Shown piece after piece: positions 1 to 8,141 of a DNA stretch of 64,000 nucleotides. The notes beneath the pieces are model-generated. The model was given only the letters and a program-made list of their open reading frames with translations, was not told the origin of the DNA and did not search any database. A program made the translations under genes and the position numbers. Each line of letters begins with the position of its first letter. Within the stretch, counting starts at the first letter, position 1. This DNA is from Paraburkholderia sp. LEh10 (GTDB lineage: Bacteria > Pseudomonadota > Gammaproteobacteria > Burkholderiales > Burkholderiaceae), in assembly GCF_017814945.1 (NCBI RefSeq), contig NZ_JAGIPX010000016.1, positions 93,243 to 157,242 on the forward strand, in the 5' to 3' direction.

Positions 1-399
1 GTCGTGAGCCAGTTGAAGCGCGAGCACGACGGCAACCGCGTGCCCGTGATCACCTTCACGAAGGGGGGCGGATTGTGGCTCGAAGAGATCGCCGAGACGG
101 GCGTCGATGCCGTCGGTCTCGACTGGACGGTGAATCTTCGCAAGGCGCGCGAGCGCGTCGGCAGCAAGGTCGCGCTTCAGGGCAACATCGATCCTTCCGT
201 GCTGTTTGCATCGCCCTCGACAATCCGGATCGAGGCGCGCGCCGTGCTCGACAGCTTTGGCAATTTCCCTGGCCACGTCTTCAACCTGGGGCACGGTATT
301 TCGCAGTTCACGCCGCCGGAGCACGTGGCCGAGCTGGTCGATGAAGTGCATCGGCACAGTCGGGCGCTCAGATCCGCGGGCGGCGGCCAGCCGGCATAA
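1..399 (+). CDS. hemE: Uroporphyrinogen decarboxylase, C-terminal part
   Basis: This is the last 132 codons of HemE; the 5' end lies outside the window. HemE decarboxylates the four acetate side chains of uroporphyrinogen III to give coproporphyrinogen III in cytoplasmic haem synthesis. The visible sequence has the family signatures GVDAVGLDW, ALQGNIDP and the near C-terminal FNLGHGI, and the reading frame is open from the first base to TAA at 397-399. The neighbour priA follows on the same strand after a 435-bp gap, so the two are probably transcribed separately. hemE next to priA is the usual order in Burkholderiaceae. The assignment is secure. Confidence 0.96.
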   Translation, partial: VVSQLKREHDGNRVPVITFTKGGGLWLEEIAETGVDAVGLDWTVNLRKARERVGSKVALQGNIDPSVLFASPSTIRIEARAVLDSFGNFPGHVFNLGHGISQFTPPEHVAELVDEVHRHSRALRSAGGGQPA

Positions 400-500
400 A
401 GCGGCTTTGCGACTGTGACGTTTTTGTTGCAACGCAGCGCGCCGGGTTTTCCGCGCGAGGGGGAAAATAGCGTTCCATTGCCCGCCCGCTGGTCCTCTTC

Positions 501-644
501 GCCTTGTCAAGACTTGACTTATGCACATTTGTCACGCTGCGACGCGGTAGAGGGATAGATCATCGTGCCCGTCTTGAAATATCGTCGTTTTTCTGGTCAA
601 TCCCTTGAGTGACAAGGCTTCGCGGGTTCTTAAGACAAATGTGC
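501..644. repeat. Two interleaved inverted repeats upstream of priA
   Basis: gccttgtca (501-509) is exactly inverted as tgacaaggc (610-618), and gcacatttgtc (523-533) is exactly inverted as gacaaatgtgc (634-644). The two pairs interleave, with almost equal spacing of about 100 bp, so they cannot form one simple hairpin. They could be binding sites for a looping protein or half of a pseudoknot-like fold. No function is known to me. Confidence 0.6.
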
Positions 645-718
645 GCAATCCCACAAAGAGGCTCGCGCGGCGCGGCCTTCGAGACATCGAAGCCGAGTTC
701 TCAACAAAGTTATCCACA
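519..718 (+). promoter_or_regulatory. Two DnaA-box matches in the hemE-priA gap
   Basis: ttatgcaca (519-527) and ttatccaca (710-718) both fit the E. coli DnaA-box consensus TTWTNCACA; the second is the high-affinity R1-type sequence. Both have the same orientation. They lie in the 435-bp non-coding gap upstream of priA, which codes for the replication restart helicase. The rest of the gap (400-834) shows no gene. DnaA-dependent control of priA is an inference; two matches within 200 bp could be chance. Confidence 0.4.
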
Positions 719-834
719 GGCAGCCGGGACTTTGCGCATTTCTCGATGCAAATTCAAAACTTAGCGCGGAAATTGAAGTTTTACTTTAAGTCTGACGGTC
801 CCGGCCCTCGGCGTGTGAACCGCTGCCTACGCGA

Positions 835-3102
835 ATGGTGCCTATGCGGCCCGACGATCTGACGGGCACCTATGTCCGCGTCGCGCTCGATCATCCACTG
901 CCGACGCTGTTCGACTATCGCTGCGACGCCAGGCGGGCGCCTGCGCCCGGCATGCTCGTCAGCGTGCCGTTCGGCAAGCGGCGTATCGTTGGCCTCGTCA
1001 TGGAAGTGACCGCGCACAGCGAGGTGCCCGGCGACCGTCTCAGGTCGGTGGACGAAGTGTGCACTGGCTGTCCGCCGCTTTCGGAGCACTGGCTGCAACT
1101 CGCGCAGTTCGCCGCTGACTACTATCAGCGCGGCATCGGTGAGGTTGCGTTGCCGGCGCTTCCGCAGGCGCTGCGCGACGCCGCGCGTTGGGCCCGGCTG
1201 CTTGCGCCGGAAGAGCGCTACCGATTGCTGCCCGCTGGCCATGCCGCCCTGCCGGATGCGCTGCCCGCCCGCGCCAGCGCGCTGCGTCGGCTGGCGGCGG
1301 CGCTTGCGGACGTCGAATCGCTGTCTGCCATCGATGCCCGCGCGCTGCATCCGAAAGCCGCCGTGACGCTCGAAGCGTGGCAAGCCGAAGGATGGGTCGC
1401 GCTCGACGTGATCGAGCCATCCGCGCCGCTTCCCGCGCAACATCAAACGCCGCCTGGCTCCGCGCTGCCGACGCTCACGGACGAGCAGGCGGCCGCCGTC
1501 GAAGCGATCGGCGACGCGCAAGGCTTCGCGCCTTTCCTGCTGCATGGTGTGACGGGCAGCGGCAAGACGGAAGTCTATCTGCGCGCGTTGGCCGGCTTGC
1601 TGGCCGCGAATCCGCATGCGCAGGCGCTCGTCCTCGTGCCCGAAATCAATCTCACGCCGCAATTCGAGGCGGCATTCCGCGCGCGTTTTGCGTCGATGGA
1701 CGACGCGGCGATCGTCACGCTGCACAGCGGGCTCGCGGAAGGCGAACGCGCCCGCAACTGGTTTGCGGCACACGCGGGACGCGCGCGCATCGTGCTCGGC
1801 ACGCGGCTCGCGGTGCTGGCGTCGCTGCCGCAGCTGGCGATCATCGTCGTCGACGAGGAACACGATCCCGCGTACAAGCAGCAGGAGGGCTTGCGCTACT
1901 CGGCCCGCGACCTGGCGATCTGGCGCGCGAAGCAGCTTGGCATTTCCGTCGTGCTGGGTTCGGCGACGCCATCGATGGAAAGCTGGTGGCAGGTCGACCA
2001 GGGGCGTTACAAGCGGCTCACGTTGTCGCGCCGCGCCGTCGCCGAGGCCGCGCTACCCACCGTCCGACTCGTCGATCTCGAAGACGAACGGCGACGCGGA
2101 CGGGCATCGGTGGAAGGCCTGTCGGGCCCGCTGATCGCGGCGCTGAAAGTGCGCCTCGAACGTGGCGAACAAAGTCTCGTGTTCCTCAATCGTCGAGGCT
2201 ATGCGCCGCAGCTGGCGTGCGACGCTTGCGGCTGGGTCGCGGGTTGCCCGCGTTGCAGCGCCTATGTCGTGCTGCATAAGCCCGAGCGCGCGCTGCGTTG
2301 TCATCATTGCGGCTGGGAATCGCGTATTCCGCGCTCGTGTCCGGAATGCGGCAACGTCGATATCGCGCCGCTCGGAAGAGGCACGCAGCGTGTCGAGGAG
2401 GCGCTTGCCAGCGCGGTGCCGGGCGCGCGCGTGCTGCGAATCGACGCCGACAGCACGCGGCGCAAGGGCAGTGCGCAGGCGCTCTTCTCCGACGTGCACG
2501 CGGGCGAGGTCGATATTCTCGTGGGCACGCAGATGATCGCGAAGGGGCATGATTTCCGTCGCGTGTCCCTCGTCGGCGTGCTGAACGCGGACACAGCGCT
2601 TTTCTCGCACGACTTCCGCGCAAGCGAACGGCTCTTCGCGCAACTGATGCAGGTGAGCGGCCGGGCAGGGCGTGCCGGTCTGCCGGGTGAGGTATTGGTG
2701 CAAACGCGCTATCCGCGTCACGCGCTGTACCACGCGCTGGCTCGCCACGACTACGTCGGCTTCGCCAATGCGACACTCGCCGAGCGTCGCGACGCGCATC
2801 TGCCGCCGTTCGTCTATCAGGCGATGCTGCGCGCGGAGGGCCGCACGCTGGACGCCGCGCTGGCCTTCCTGCAACAGGCCGCGGCGGCGCTCGCTGAGAT
2901 TCCCGCCGCGAGCCGCGTAACCGTCTACGACGCCGTGCCGCTGACCATCGTCAAAGTGATGCACGTGCATCGCGCGCAACTGCTGATCGAAAGCGTGTCG
3001 CGCGCGGCATTGCAGGCCACGCTGCGCGCGTGGCAACCATTGTTGCGCGCGCTCAAAGGCGTGCTGCGCTGGAGCATCGAGGTCGATCCGCTCGACATCT
3101 AG
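835..3102 (+). CDS. priA: Primosomal protein N', replication restart helicase PriA
   Basis: PriA is the 3'-5' DNA helicase that recognises stalled or D-loop forks and reloads the DnaB replicative helicase. The 755-residue product is close to E. coli PriA (732). The N-terminal DNA-binding part begins with VRVALDHPLPTLFDYRC. Walker A GVTGSGKT lies near residues 238-245, the Walker B DEEH box near 340, and a zinc-binding region with paired cysteines (CDACG, CPRC, CHHCG, CPECG) spans about 460-505 between the helicase lobes. The helicase motif FLNRRGYAP is present. No clear Shine-Dalgarno site decides between ATG 835 and ATG 844. A convergent 54-codon gene follows after 400 bp. Confidence 0.96.
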   Translation: MVPMRPDDLTGTYVRVALDHPLPTLFDYRCDARRAPAPGMLVSVPFGKRRIVGLVMEVTAHSEVPGDRLRSVDEVCTGCPPLSEHWLQLAQFAADYYQRGIGEVALPALPQALRDAARWARLLAPEERYRLLPAGHAALPDALPARASALRRLAAALADVESLSAIDARALHPKAAVTLEAWQAEGWVALDVIEPSAPLPAQHQTPPGSALPTLTDEQAAAVEAIGDAQGFAPFLLHGVTGSGKTEVYLRALAGLLAANPHAQALVLVPEINLTPQFEAAFRARFASMDDAAIVTLHSGLAEGERARNWFAAHAGRARIVLGTRLAVLASLPQLAIIVVDEEHDPAYKQQEGLRYSARDLAIWRAKQLGISVVLGSATPSMESWWQVDQGRYKRLTLSRRAVAEAALPTVRLVDLEDERRRGRASVEGLSGPLIAALKVRLERGEQSLVFLNRRGYAPQLACDACGWVAGCPRCSAYVVLHKPERALRCHHCGWESRIPRSCPECGNVDIAPLGRGTQRVEEALASAVPGARVLRIDADSTRRKGSAQALFSDVHAGEVDILVGTQMIAKGHDFRRVSLVGVLNADTALFSHDFRASERLFAQLMQVSGRAGRAGLPGEVLVQTRYPRHALYHALARHDYVGFANATLAERRDAHLPPFVYQAMLRAEGRTLDAALAFLQQAAAALAEIPAASRVTVYDAVPLTIVKVMHVHRAQLLIESVSRAALQATLRAWQPLLRALKGVLRWSIEVDPLDI

Positions 3103-3503
3103 CCGTTTATCGCCATCACGGTAGGCGTTGCCGTCAATATCGCCATCGGTTGCGCGCTGTCCGCGCGCGTGTCCGCACCGTATCGGAATAGCTCGGGGCA
3201 GGGCTCATGAGGGCGCCAGCAGTCCTCGACGACAAGATCGGCGCGCAGCCCGGCGCGCGCCGCCCTTGCTGCGCGGATTGCCGGTTCCGCGCCGACGATC
3301 GGCATTCACTTGAGCACAGCATTCCGGGCCTCGTTGTTTTCAGTTCGGGTTGCGGCGCCAGTGTCGCTGACAGCCGGCTGTGTCGTGTGCACGATCGACT
3401 CGTCGCGCCGCGCGACGGTTGTCGTCAGTCCTTGCCACAGCGTTGACCTTTCCGCGTCGAAGCACCCGCTTCCGAGTGCTCGCCTGCGGCAGGCACGCGG
3501 CGC
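3103..3503. other. Intergenic stretch after priA without a supported gene
   Basis: No protein family, RNA gene or clear intrinsic terminator is visible. A 68-codon minus-strand frame at 3099-3305 has no ribosome binding site and no recognisable domain. Confidence 0.6.
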
Positions 3504-3665
3504 TCAGGCCCGAAACGACTCCGTTTGCTTGCCCTCGCGTTCGTCTTCGTTCACTTCGGCGGCGGCCGGCTTGCTGCGCGACGCGCCCATCGCGCCACGA
3601 ATGAACAGCACCATGCACGTCGCGAACAGCATCCAGATGCCCGCTACTACGAGCCACTTTTCCAT
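3504..3665 (-). CDS. Small single-pass membrane protein, 53 residues
   Basis: On the minus strand an ATG at 3665, preceded by aaggtg eight bases upstream, opens a frame of 53 codons ending in TGA. The product begins MEKWLVVAGIWMLFATCM, a single hydrophobic helix of about 20 residues, followed by a positively charged patch (IRGAMGASRSKP) and an acidic C-terminal tail (EVNEDEREGKQTE). The positive-inside rule predicts the tail in the cytoplasm. The frame, ribosome binding site and membrane-protein composition all suggest a real gene missed by length cut-offs. I do not recognise a family and propose no function. It is convergent with priA and divergent from putA. Confidence 0.7.
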   Translation of the reverse strand: MEKWLVVAGIWMLFATCMVLFIRGAMGASRSKPAAAEVNEDEREGKQTESFRA

Positions 3666-3682
3666 TTGGGTCACCTTGTTAT

Positions 3683-3790
3683 GACTTCAAAACCCCGTAC
3701 CGTCTGTCATTGCGTACTCCGTTACCCGCTTGATGGGAGGAGTTATAGCGAGACTTTGAACCCCGTACCGTGCGTCGTTGCGCATTCCGT
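3683..3790. repeat. Imperfect 40-bp direct repeat between the small membrane protein and putA
   Basis: Copy one at 3683-3722 and copy two at 3752-3790 share the core ccccgtaccgt plus flanking gactt and the ending ctccgt/attccgt. They differ at roughly one position in five and start 69 bp apart. They sit just upstream of the 53-residue gene (minus strand) and upstream of the putA control region, so they may be a duplicated regulator site. Confidence 0.6.
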
Positions 3791-3930
3791 GATCGATATA
3801 ACGGCGCGATTCGGATTTCAATAAGGGCCGCTCGAAAATAAACCGATCCAGGGAAAATACCGAGCGCAACCGCGTGCATCCCAACGGTGCATGATGGTCT
3901 CAAACCCTTGTGCGACAACGCTCACAAGAG

Positions 3931-3983
3931 GGTGCAACCGAATCATGGAATTGGTTGCACCTTTTTATTGAGAGGGGTACGAT
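3931..3983 (+). promoter_or_regulatory. putA operator palindrome and overlapping promoter
   Basis: ggtgcaacc (3931-3939) and ggttgcacc (3953-3961) form a perfect 9-bp inverted repeat. Each arm contains GTTGCA (once per strand), the core recognised by the ribbon-helix-helix domain of enterobacterial PutA. The right arm overlaps a possible -35 (ttgcac, 3955-3960), followed after 17 bp by a -10-like tacgat (3978-3983). Bound PutA would therefore block RNA polymerase. The palindrome is followed by ctttttatt and could also act as an intrinsic terminator. Its position 80 bp upstream of a PutA that has the matching DNA-binding domain favours the operator reading. Confidence 0.6.
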
Positions 3984-4039
3984 TCGGCCAACTTTTTAGT
4001 CTTTGGCCGGCGTCCGGCCGGCATGTGAAAGAAGGAAAC

Positions 4040-7000
4040 ATGGCGAGCACCACCCTTGGCGTCAAGGTCGACGACCTCCTGCGTACCCGGCTGAAAGATG
4101 CCGCCGCGCGTCTCGAACGCACTCCGCACTGGCTCATCAAGCAGGCGATCTTCGCTTATCTGGAGAAGATCGAGCATGGCCAGCTGCCCGCCGAACTCAC
4201 CGGACATCACGGTGCAACGGAGCTGGCCGACGGCGCCGCCACCGAGTCCGATGAGAGCGACGCATTGCATCCGTTCCTCGAATTCGCACAGAACGTGCAG
4301 CCGCAGTCGGTGCTGCGCGCGGCGATCACGGCAGCGTATCGACGCCCCGAGCCGGAGTGCGTGCCGTTCCTGATCGGCCAGGCGCGCCTGCCCGCGAACA
4401 TCGCCAATGACGTGCAGGCGCTCGCGACGCGTCTCGTGGAAGCGTTGCGCGGCAAGCGTTCGGGCGGTGGCGTCGAAGGGCTGATTCACGAGTTCTCGCT
4501 GTCGAGCCAGGAAGGCGTGGCGCTGATGTGTCTCGCCGAAGCGCTGTTGCGTATTCCCGACCGCGCGACTCGGGACGCGCTGATCCGCGACAAGATCAGC
4601 AAGGGCGACTGGCGCTCGCACGTCGGCCACGCGCCGTCGCTGTTCGTGAATGCGGCGACATGGGGTCTGATGATCACCGGCAAGCTGGTGACGACGAATA
4701 GCGAAACGGGTCTGTCGTCGGCATTGACGCGCATGATCGGCAAGGGCGGCGAGCCGCTGATCCGCAAGGGCGTCGATATGGCGATGCGCCTGATGGGCGA
4801 GCAGTTCGTCACGGGCGAGAACATTTCCGAAGCGCTGGCGAACAGCCGCAAGTTCGAAGCGCGCGGCTTCCGCTACTCGTACGACATGCTCGGCGAAGCC
4901 GCGACGACGGAAGCCGACGCACAGCGCTACTACGCGTCGTACGAGCAGGCGATCCACGCGATCGGCAAGGCGGCGGGCGGCCGTGGCATCTACGAAGGCC
5001 CGGGCATTTCGATCAAGCTGTCGGCGCTGCATCCGCGCTACTCGCGCTCGCAGCAGGAACGCACGATGAGCGAGCTGCTGCCGCGCGTGCGTGCGCTCGC
5101 GATCCTCGCGCGGCGCTACGACATCGGCCTGAACATCGACGCGGAAGAAGCGGACCGTCTGGAACTGTCGCTCGATCTGCTCGAAGCGCTGTGCTTCGAT
5201 CCCGAACTGCAAGGCTGGAACGGCATCGGCTTCGTCGTGCAGGCGTACCAGAAGCGTTGCCCGTTCGTGATCGACTACATCGTCGATCTGGCGCGCCGCA
5301 GCCGTCACCGCATCATGGTGCGCCTCGTGAAGGGCGCGTACTGGGATACGGAAATCAAGCGCGCGCAAGTGGATGGCCTCGAAGGTTATCCCGTGTACAC
5401 GCGCAAGATCTATACGGACGTGTCGTACGTCGCGTGCGCGAAGAAGCTGCTGAGCGCGCCCGACGCCGTTTATCCGCAGTTCGCGACGCACAACGCGCAC
5501 ACGCTGTCGGCCATCTATCACCTCGCGGGACAGAACTACTATCCCGGCCAGTACGAGTTCCAGTGCCTGCACGGCATGGGTGAGCCGCTGTACGAAGAAG
5601 TCACGGGCCGCGACAAGCTGAACCGTCCGTGCCGCGTGTATGCGCCCGTCGGCACGCATGAGACGCTGCTCGCGTACCTCGTGCGCCGCCTGCTCGAAAA
5701 CGGCGCGAACACGTCGTTCGTGAACCGCATCGCCGATGAAAGCGTGCCGATCAAGGAGCTCGTCGCCGATCCCGTGGAAGAAGCGTCGAAGGTCACGCCG
5801 CTTGGCGCGCCGCACGCGAAGATTCCGCTGCCGCGCAATCTGTACGGTGTGGAGCGCGTCAATTCGATGGGCCTCGATCTGTCGAACGAACATCGACTCG
5901 CGTCGCTGTCGTCGGCGCTGCTGGCGAGCGCGCATCATCCGTGGCGCGCGGCGCCGATGCTCGAAGACAACGAGATCGCCGTCGGCAACGCGCGTGATGT
6001 GCGCAATCCGTCCGATCATCGCGATCTCGTAGGCACGGTTGTCGAAGCGACGCCGGAACACGTGAGCGCCGCGCTCGCGCATGCGGTCGCCGCCGCGCCG
6101 ATCTGGCAGGCGACGCCCGTCGAGGCGCGCGCCGATTGCCTTGCGCGCGCCGCCGATCTGCTCGAAGCGCAGATGCATACGCTGATGGGCCTCGTCGTGC
6201 GTGAAGCGGGCAAGTCGTTGCCGAACGCCGTTTCCGAAATCCGCGAAGCGATCGACTTCCTGCGTTACTACTCGACGCAGATCCGCGACGAGTTCTCGAA
6301 CGATACGCATCGTCCCCTGGGCCCTGTTGTGTGTATCAGCCCGTGGAATTTCCCGCTGGCGATCTTCATGGGACAGGTGGCCGCCGCGCTCGCCGCAGGC
6401 AACACCGTGCTCGCCAAGCCGGCGGAGCAGACGCCGCTGATCGCCGCGCAGGCCGTGCGCATTCTGCGTGAAGCGGGCGTCCCCGCAGGCGCCGTGCAAC
6501 TGCTGCCGGGCGATGGCGAGACGGTCGGCGCCGCTTTGGTCGCTGACGCACGTACGCGCGCCGTGATGTTCACCGGTTCGACGGAAGTCGCGCGCCTCAT
6601 CAACAAGACGCTGTCCAACCGTCTCGACCCCGAAGGCAGGCCGATTCCGCTGATCGCCGAAACGGGCGGCCAGAATGCGATGATCGTCGATTCGTCGGCG
6701 CTCGCCGAGCAGGTGGTCGCTGACGTGCTGCAATCGTCGTTCGATTCGGCCGGTCAACGTTGCTCGGCGTTGCGCGTTCTCTGTCTGCAGGACGACGTCG
6801 CGGACCGCACGCTCGAAATGCTGACGGGCGCAATGAAGGAACTGGCCGTCGGCAACCCGGACCGTCTGTCGATCGACGTCGGTCCCGTGATCGATGCCGA
6901 GGCGAAGCGCGGCATCGATGCGCACATCGCCGCGATGCGCGAGAAGGGTCGCAAGGTCACGCAGATGCCGATGCCCGAAGGTTGCGCGGCCGGCACGTTC

Positions 7001-8053
7001 GTGCCGCCGACGCTGATCGAGCTCGACACCATCGACGAACTGAAGCGCGAAGTATTCGGCCCGGTGCTGCATGTCGTGCGTTATCGCCGCAGCGCGCTCG
7101 ACAAGCTGCTCGAACAGATCCGCGCGACGGGTTATGGACTGACGCTCGGCATCCATACGCGTATCGACGAGACGATCGCGCATGTGATCGGCCGAGCGCA
7201 CGTAGGCAACATCTACGTGAACCGCAACGTGATCGGCGCGGTGGTCGGCGTGCAGCCGTTCGGCGGCGAAGGGCTGTCGGGCACGGGTCCGAAGGCGGGC
7301 GGCGCGCTGTATCTGCAGCGTTTGCTCGCGACGCGTCCGGCTGGTTTGCCCAAGTCGCTCGCGCTGACGCTGACCGTCGACAATACGCAAGGTGCGCCTA
7401 ATGGTGGACAAAGCGGTGGACAAAGCGGTGGACAAAGCGGTGGGCAAAGCGGTGGGCAAAGCGGTTCCCAAAACGGCAACGGCACAAGCGATAATCCTGC
7501 GGCTGCGCTGACGGCGCTGCGCGACTGGCTGATCGCTGAACGCGAGCCGGTGCTGGCCGCGCGCTGCGACGGGTACCTGTCGCACATTCCGGCGGGCGCG
7601 ACGGCGGTGCTCACCGGTCCGACGGGCGAGCGCAACACGTACACGCTCGGCGCGCGCGGCACGGTGCTGTGCGTCGCGTCGACGGCGAGCGGCGCGCGCG
7701 TGCAGTTCGCGGCGGCGCTTGCGACAGGCAACAAGGCGCTGTTTGAAGGCGCGGCGGGCGAGCAGCTTTACGCCGCGCTGCCGGCGACGCTAAAGCAGTA
7801 CGCTGGCGTCAAGAAGAATGCGGAAGCATCGTTCGATGCCGTGCTTTTCGAAGGCGACAGCGACGAACTGCTGACGCTCGTGAAGGATGTCGCGAAGCGC
7901 ACAGGGCCGATCGTATCGGTGCAGGGCGTCGCTTCGGGCGCGCTGCAAAGCGGCGATGAGGATTACGCACTCGAGCGTCTGCTGACGGAACGTTCGGTGA
8001 GCGTGAATACGGCCGCAGCAGGCGGTAATGCGAATTTGATGACGATCGGCTGA
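4040..8053 (+). CDS. putA: Trifunctional proline utilisation protein PutA
   Basis: PutA oxidises proline to glutamate by a proline dehydrogenase (FAD) and a delta-1-pyrroline-5-carboxylate dehydrogenase (NAD+), and represses its own gene when not membrane-bound. The 1337-residue product starts at ATG 4040, preceded by gaaggaaac; the open frame runs further upstream, but the family N terminus (STTLGVKVDDLLRTRLKDAA) fixes this start. Residues 1-47 are the ribbon-helix-helix DNA-binding domain (RTPHWLIKQAIFAYLE). The dehydrogenase barrel covers roughly 260-600. The aldehyde dehydrogenase domain follows, with AETGGQ and catalytic Cys908 in SAGQRCS. A GGQS-repeat linker at 1122-1145 precedes the C-terminal domain. 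An operator palindrome upstream fits autorepression. Confidence 0.97.
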   Translation: MASTTLGVKVDDLLRTRLKDAAARLERTPHWLIKQAIFAYLEKIEHGQLPAELTGHHGATELADGAATESDESDALHPFLEFAQNVQPQSVLRAAITAAYRRPEPECVPFLIGQARLPANIANDVQALATRLVEALRGKRSGGGVEGLIHEFSLSSQEGVALMCLAEALLRIPDRATRDALIRDKISKGDWRSHVGHAPSLFVNAATWGLMITGKLVTTNSETGLSSALTRMIGKGGEPLIRKGVDMAMRLMGEQFVTGENISEALANSRKFEARGFRYSYDMLGEAATTEADAQRYYASYEQAIHAIGKAAGGRGIYEGPGISIKLSALHPRYSRSQQERTMSELLPRVRALAILARRYDIGLNIDAEEADRLELSLDLLEALCFDPELQGWNGIGFVVQAYQKRCPFVIDYIVDLARRSRHRIMVRLVKGAYWDTEIKRAQVDGLEGYPVYTRKIYTDVSYVACAKKLLSAPDAVYPQFATHNAHTLSAIYHLAGQNYYPGQYEFQCLHGMGEPLYEEVTGRDKLNRPCRVYAPVGTHETLLAYLVRRLLENGANTSFVNRIADESVPIKELVADPVEEASKVTPLGAPHAKIPLPRNLYGVERVNSMGLDLSNEHRLASLSSALLASAHHPWRAAPMLEDNEIAVGNARDVRNPSDHRDLVGTVVEATPEHVSAALAHAVAAAPIWQATPVEARADCLARAADLLEAQMHTLMGLVVREAGKSLPNAVSEIREAIDFLRYYSTQIRDEFSNDTHRPLGPVVCISPWNFPLAIFMGQVAAALAAGNTVLAKPAEQTPLIAAQAVRILREAGVPAGAVQLLPGDGETVGAALVADARTRAVMFTGSTEVARLINKTLSNRLDPEGRPIPLIAETGGQNAMIVDSSALAEQVVADVLQSSFDSAGQRCSALRVLCLQDDVADRTLEMLTGAMKELAVGNPDRLSIDVGPVIDAEAKRGIDAHIAAMREKGRKVTQMPMPEGCAAGTFVPPTLIELDTIDELKREVFGPVLHVVRYRRSALDKLLEQIRATGYGLTLGIHTRIDETIAHVIGRAHVGNIYVNRNVIGAVVGVQPFGGEGLSGTGPKAGGALYLQRLLATRPAGLPKSLALTLTVDNTQGAPNGGQSGGQSGGQSGGQSGGQSGSQNGNGTSDNPAAALTALRDWLIAEREPVLAARCDGYLSHIPAGATAVLTGPTGERNTYTLGARGTVLCVASTASGARVQFAAALATGNKALFEGAAGEQLYAALPATLKQYAGVKKNAEASFDAVLFEGDSDELLTLVKDVAKRTGPIVSVQGVASGALQSGDEDYALERLLTERSVSVNTAAAGGNANLMTIG
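7403..7474 (+). repeat. 12-bp tandem repeat inside putA
   Basis: Five intact units of ggtggacaaagc/ggtgggcaaagc (7403-7462) and a diverged sixth (7463-7474) run head to tail in frame. They encode a GGQS repeat that joins the P5C dehydrogenase domain to the C-terminal domain. Three units carry A and two carry G at position 6, so the array grew in two blocks. Copy number could vary by slippage without breaking the frame. Confidence 0.9.
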
Positions 8054-8141
8054 GCGAACCTTGCTTGATCGATTCAAAAAAATGGCGCGAGACGGCGACC
8101 CCGATCACCGCGCCGTCCACACCTGGTATCAAGGAGAAGAT

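Noticed and set aside
400..834. Chromosomal origin of replication before priA
   Set aside because: Only two DnaA-box matches, no AT-rich unwinding repeats, and neither dnaA, rpmH nor parAB nearby.
3099..3305. 68-codon minus-strand frame after priA
   Set aside because: It overlaps the priA stop, has no ribosome binding site and shows no recognisable domain; it could be real but is not supported.
3931..3966. The putA upstream palindrome as a plain terminator of a preceding gene
   Set aside because: No plus-strand gene ends nearby (priA stops more than 800 bp upstream), and GTTGCA arms fit a PutA operator better; a terminator role is not excluded.
3965..7585. 1206-codon antisense frame over putA, and similar giant frames over gcvP, sdaA, the TPP enzyme, cheA and the receptor
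   Set aside because: They lie fully opposite well-conserved genes, are Arg/Ala/His-rich with no family signatures, and arise from codon bias in GC-rich DNA.
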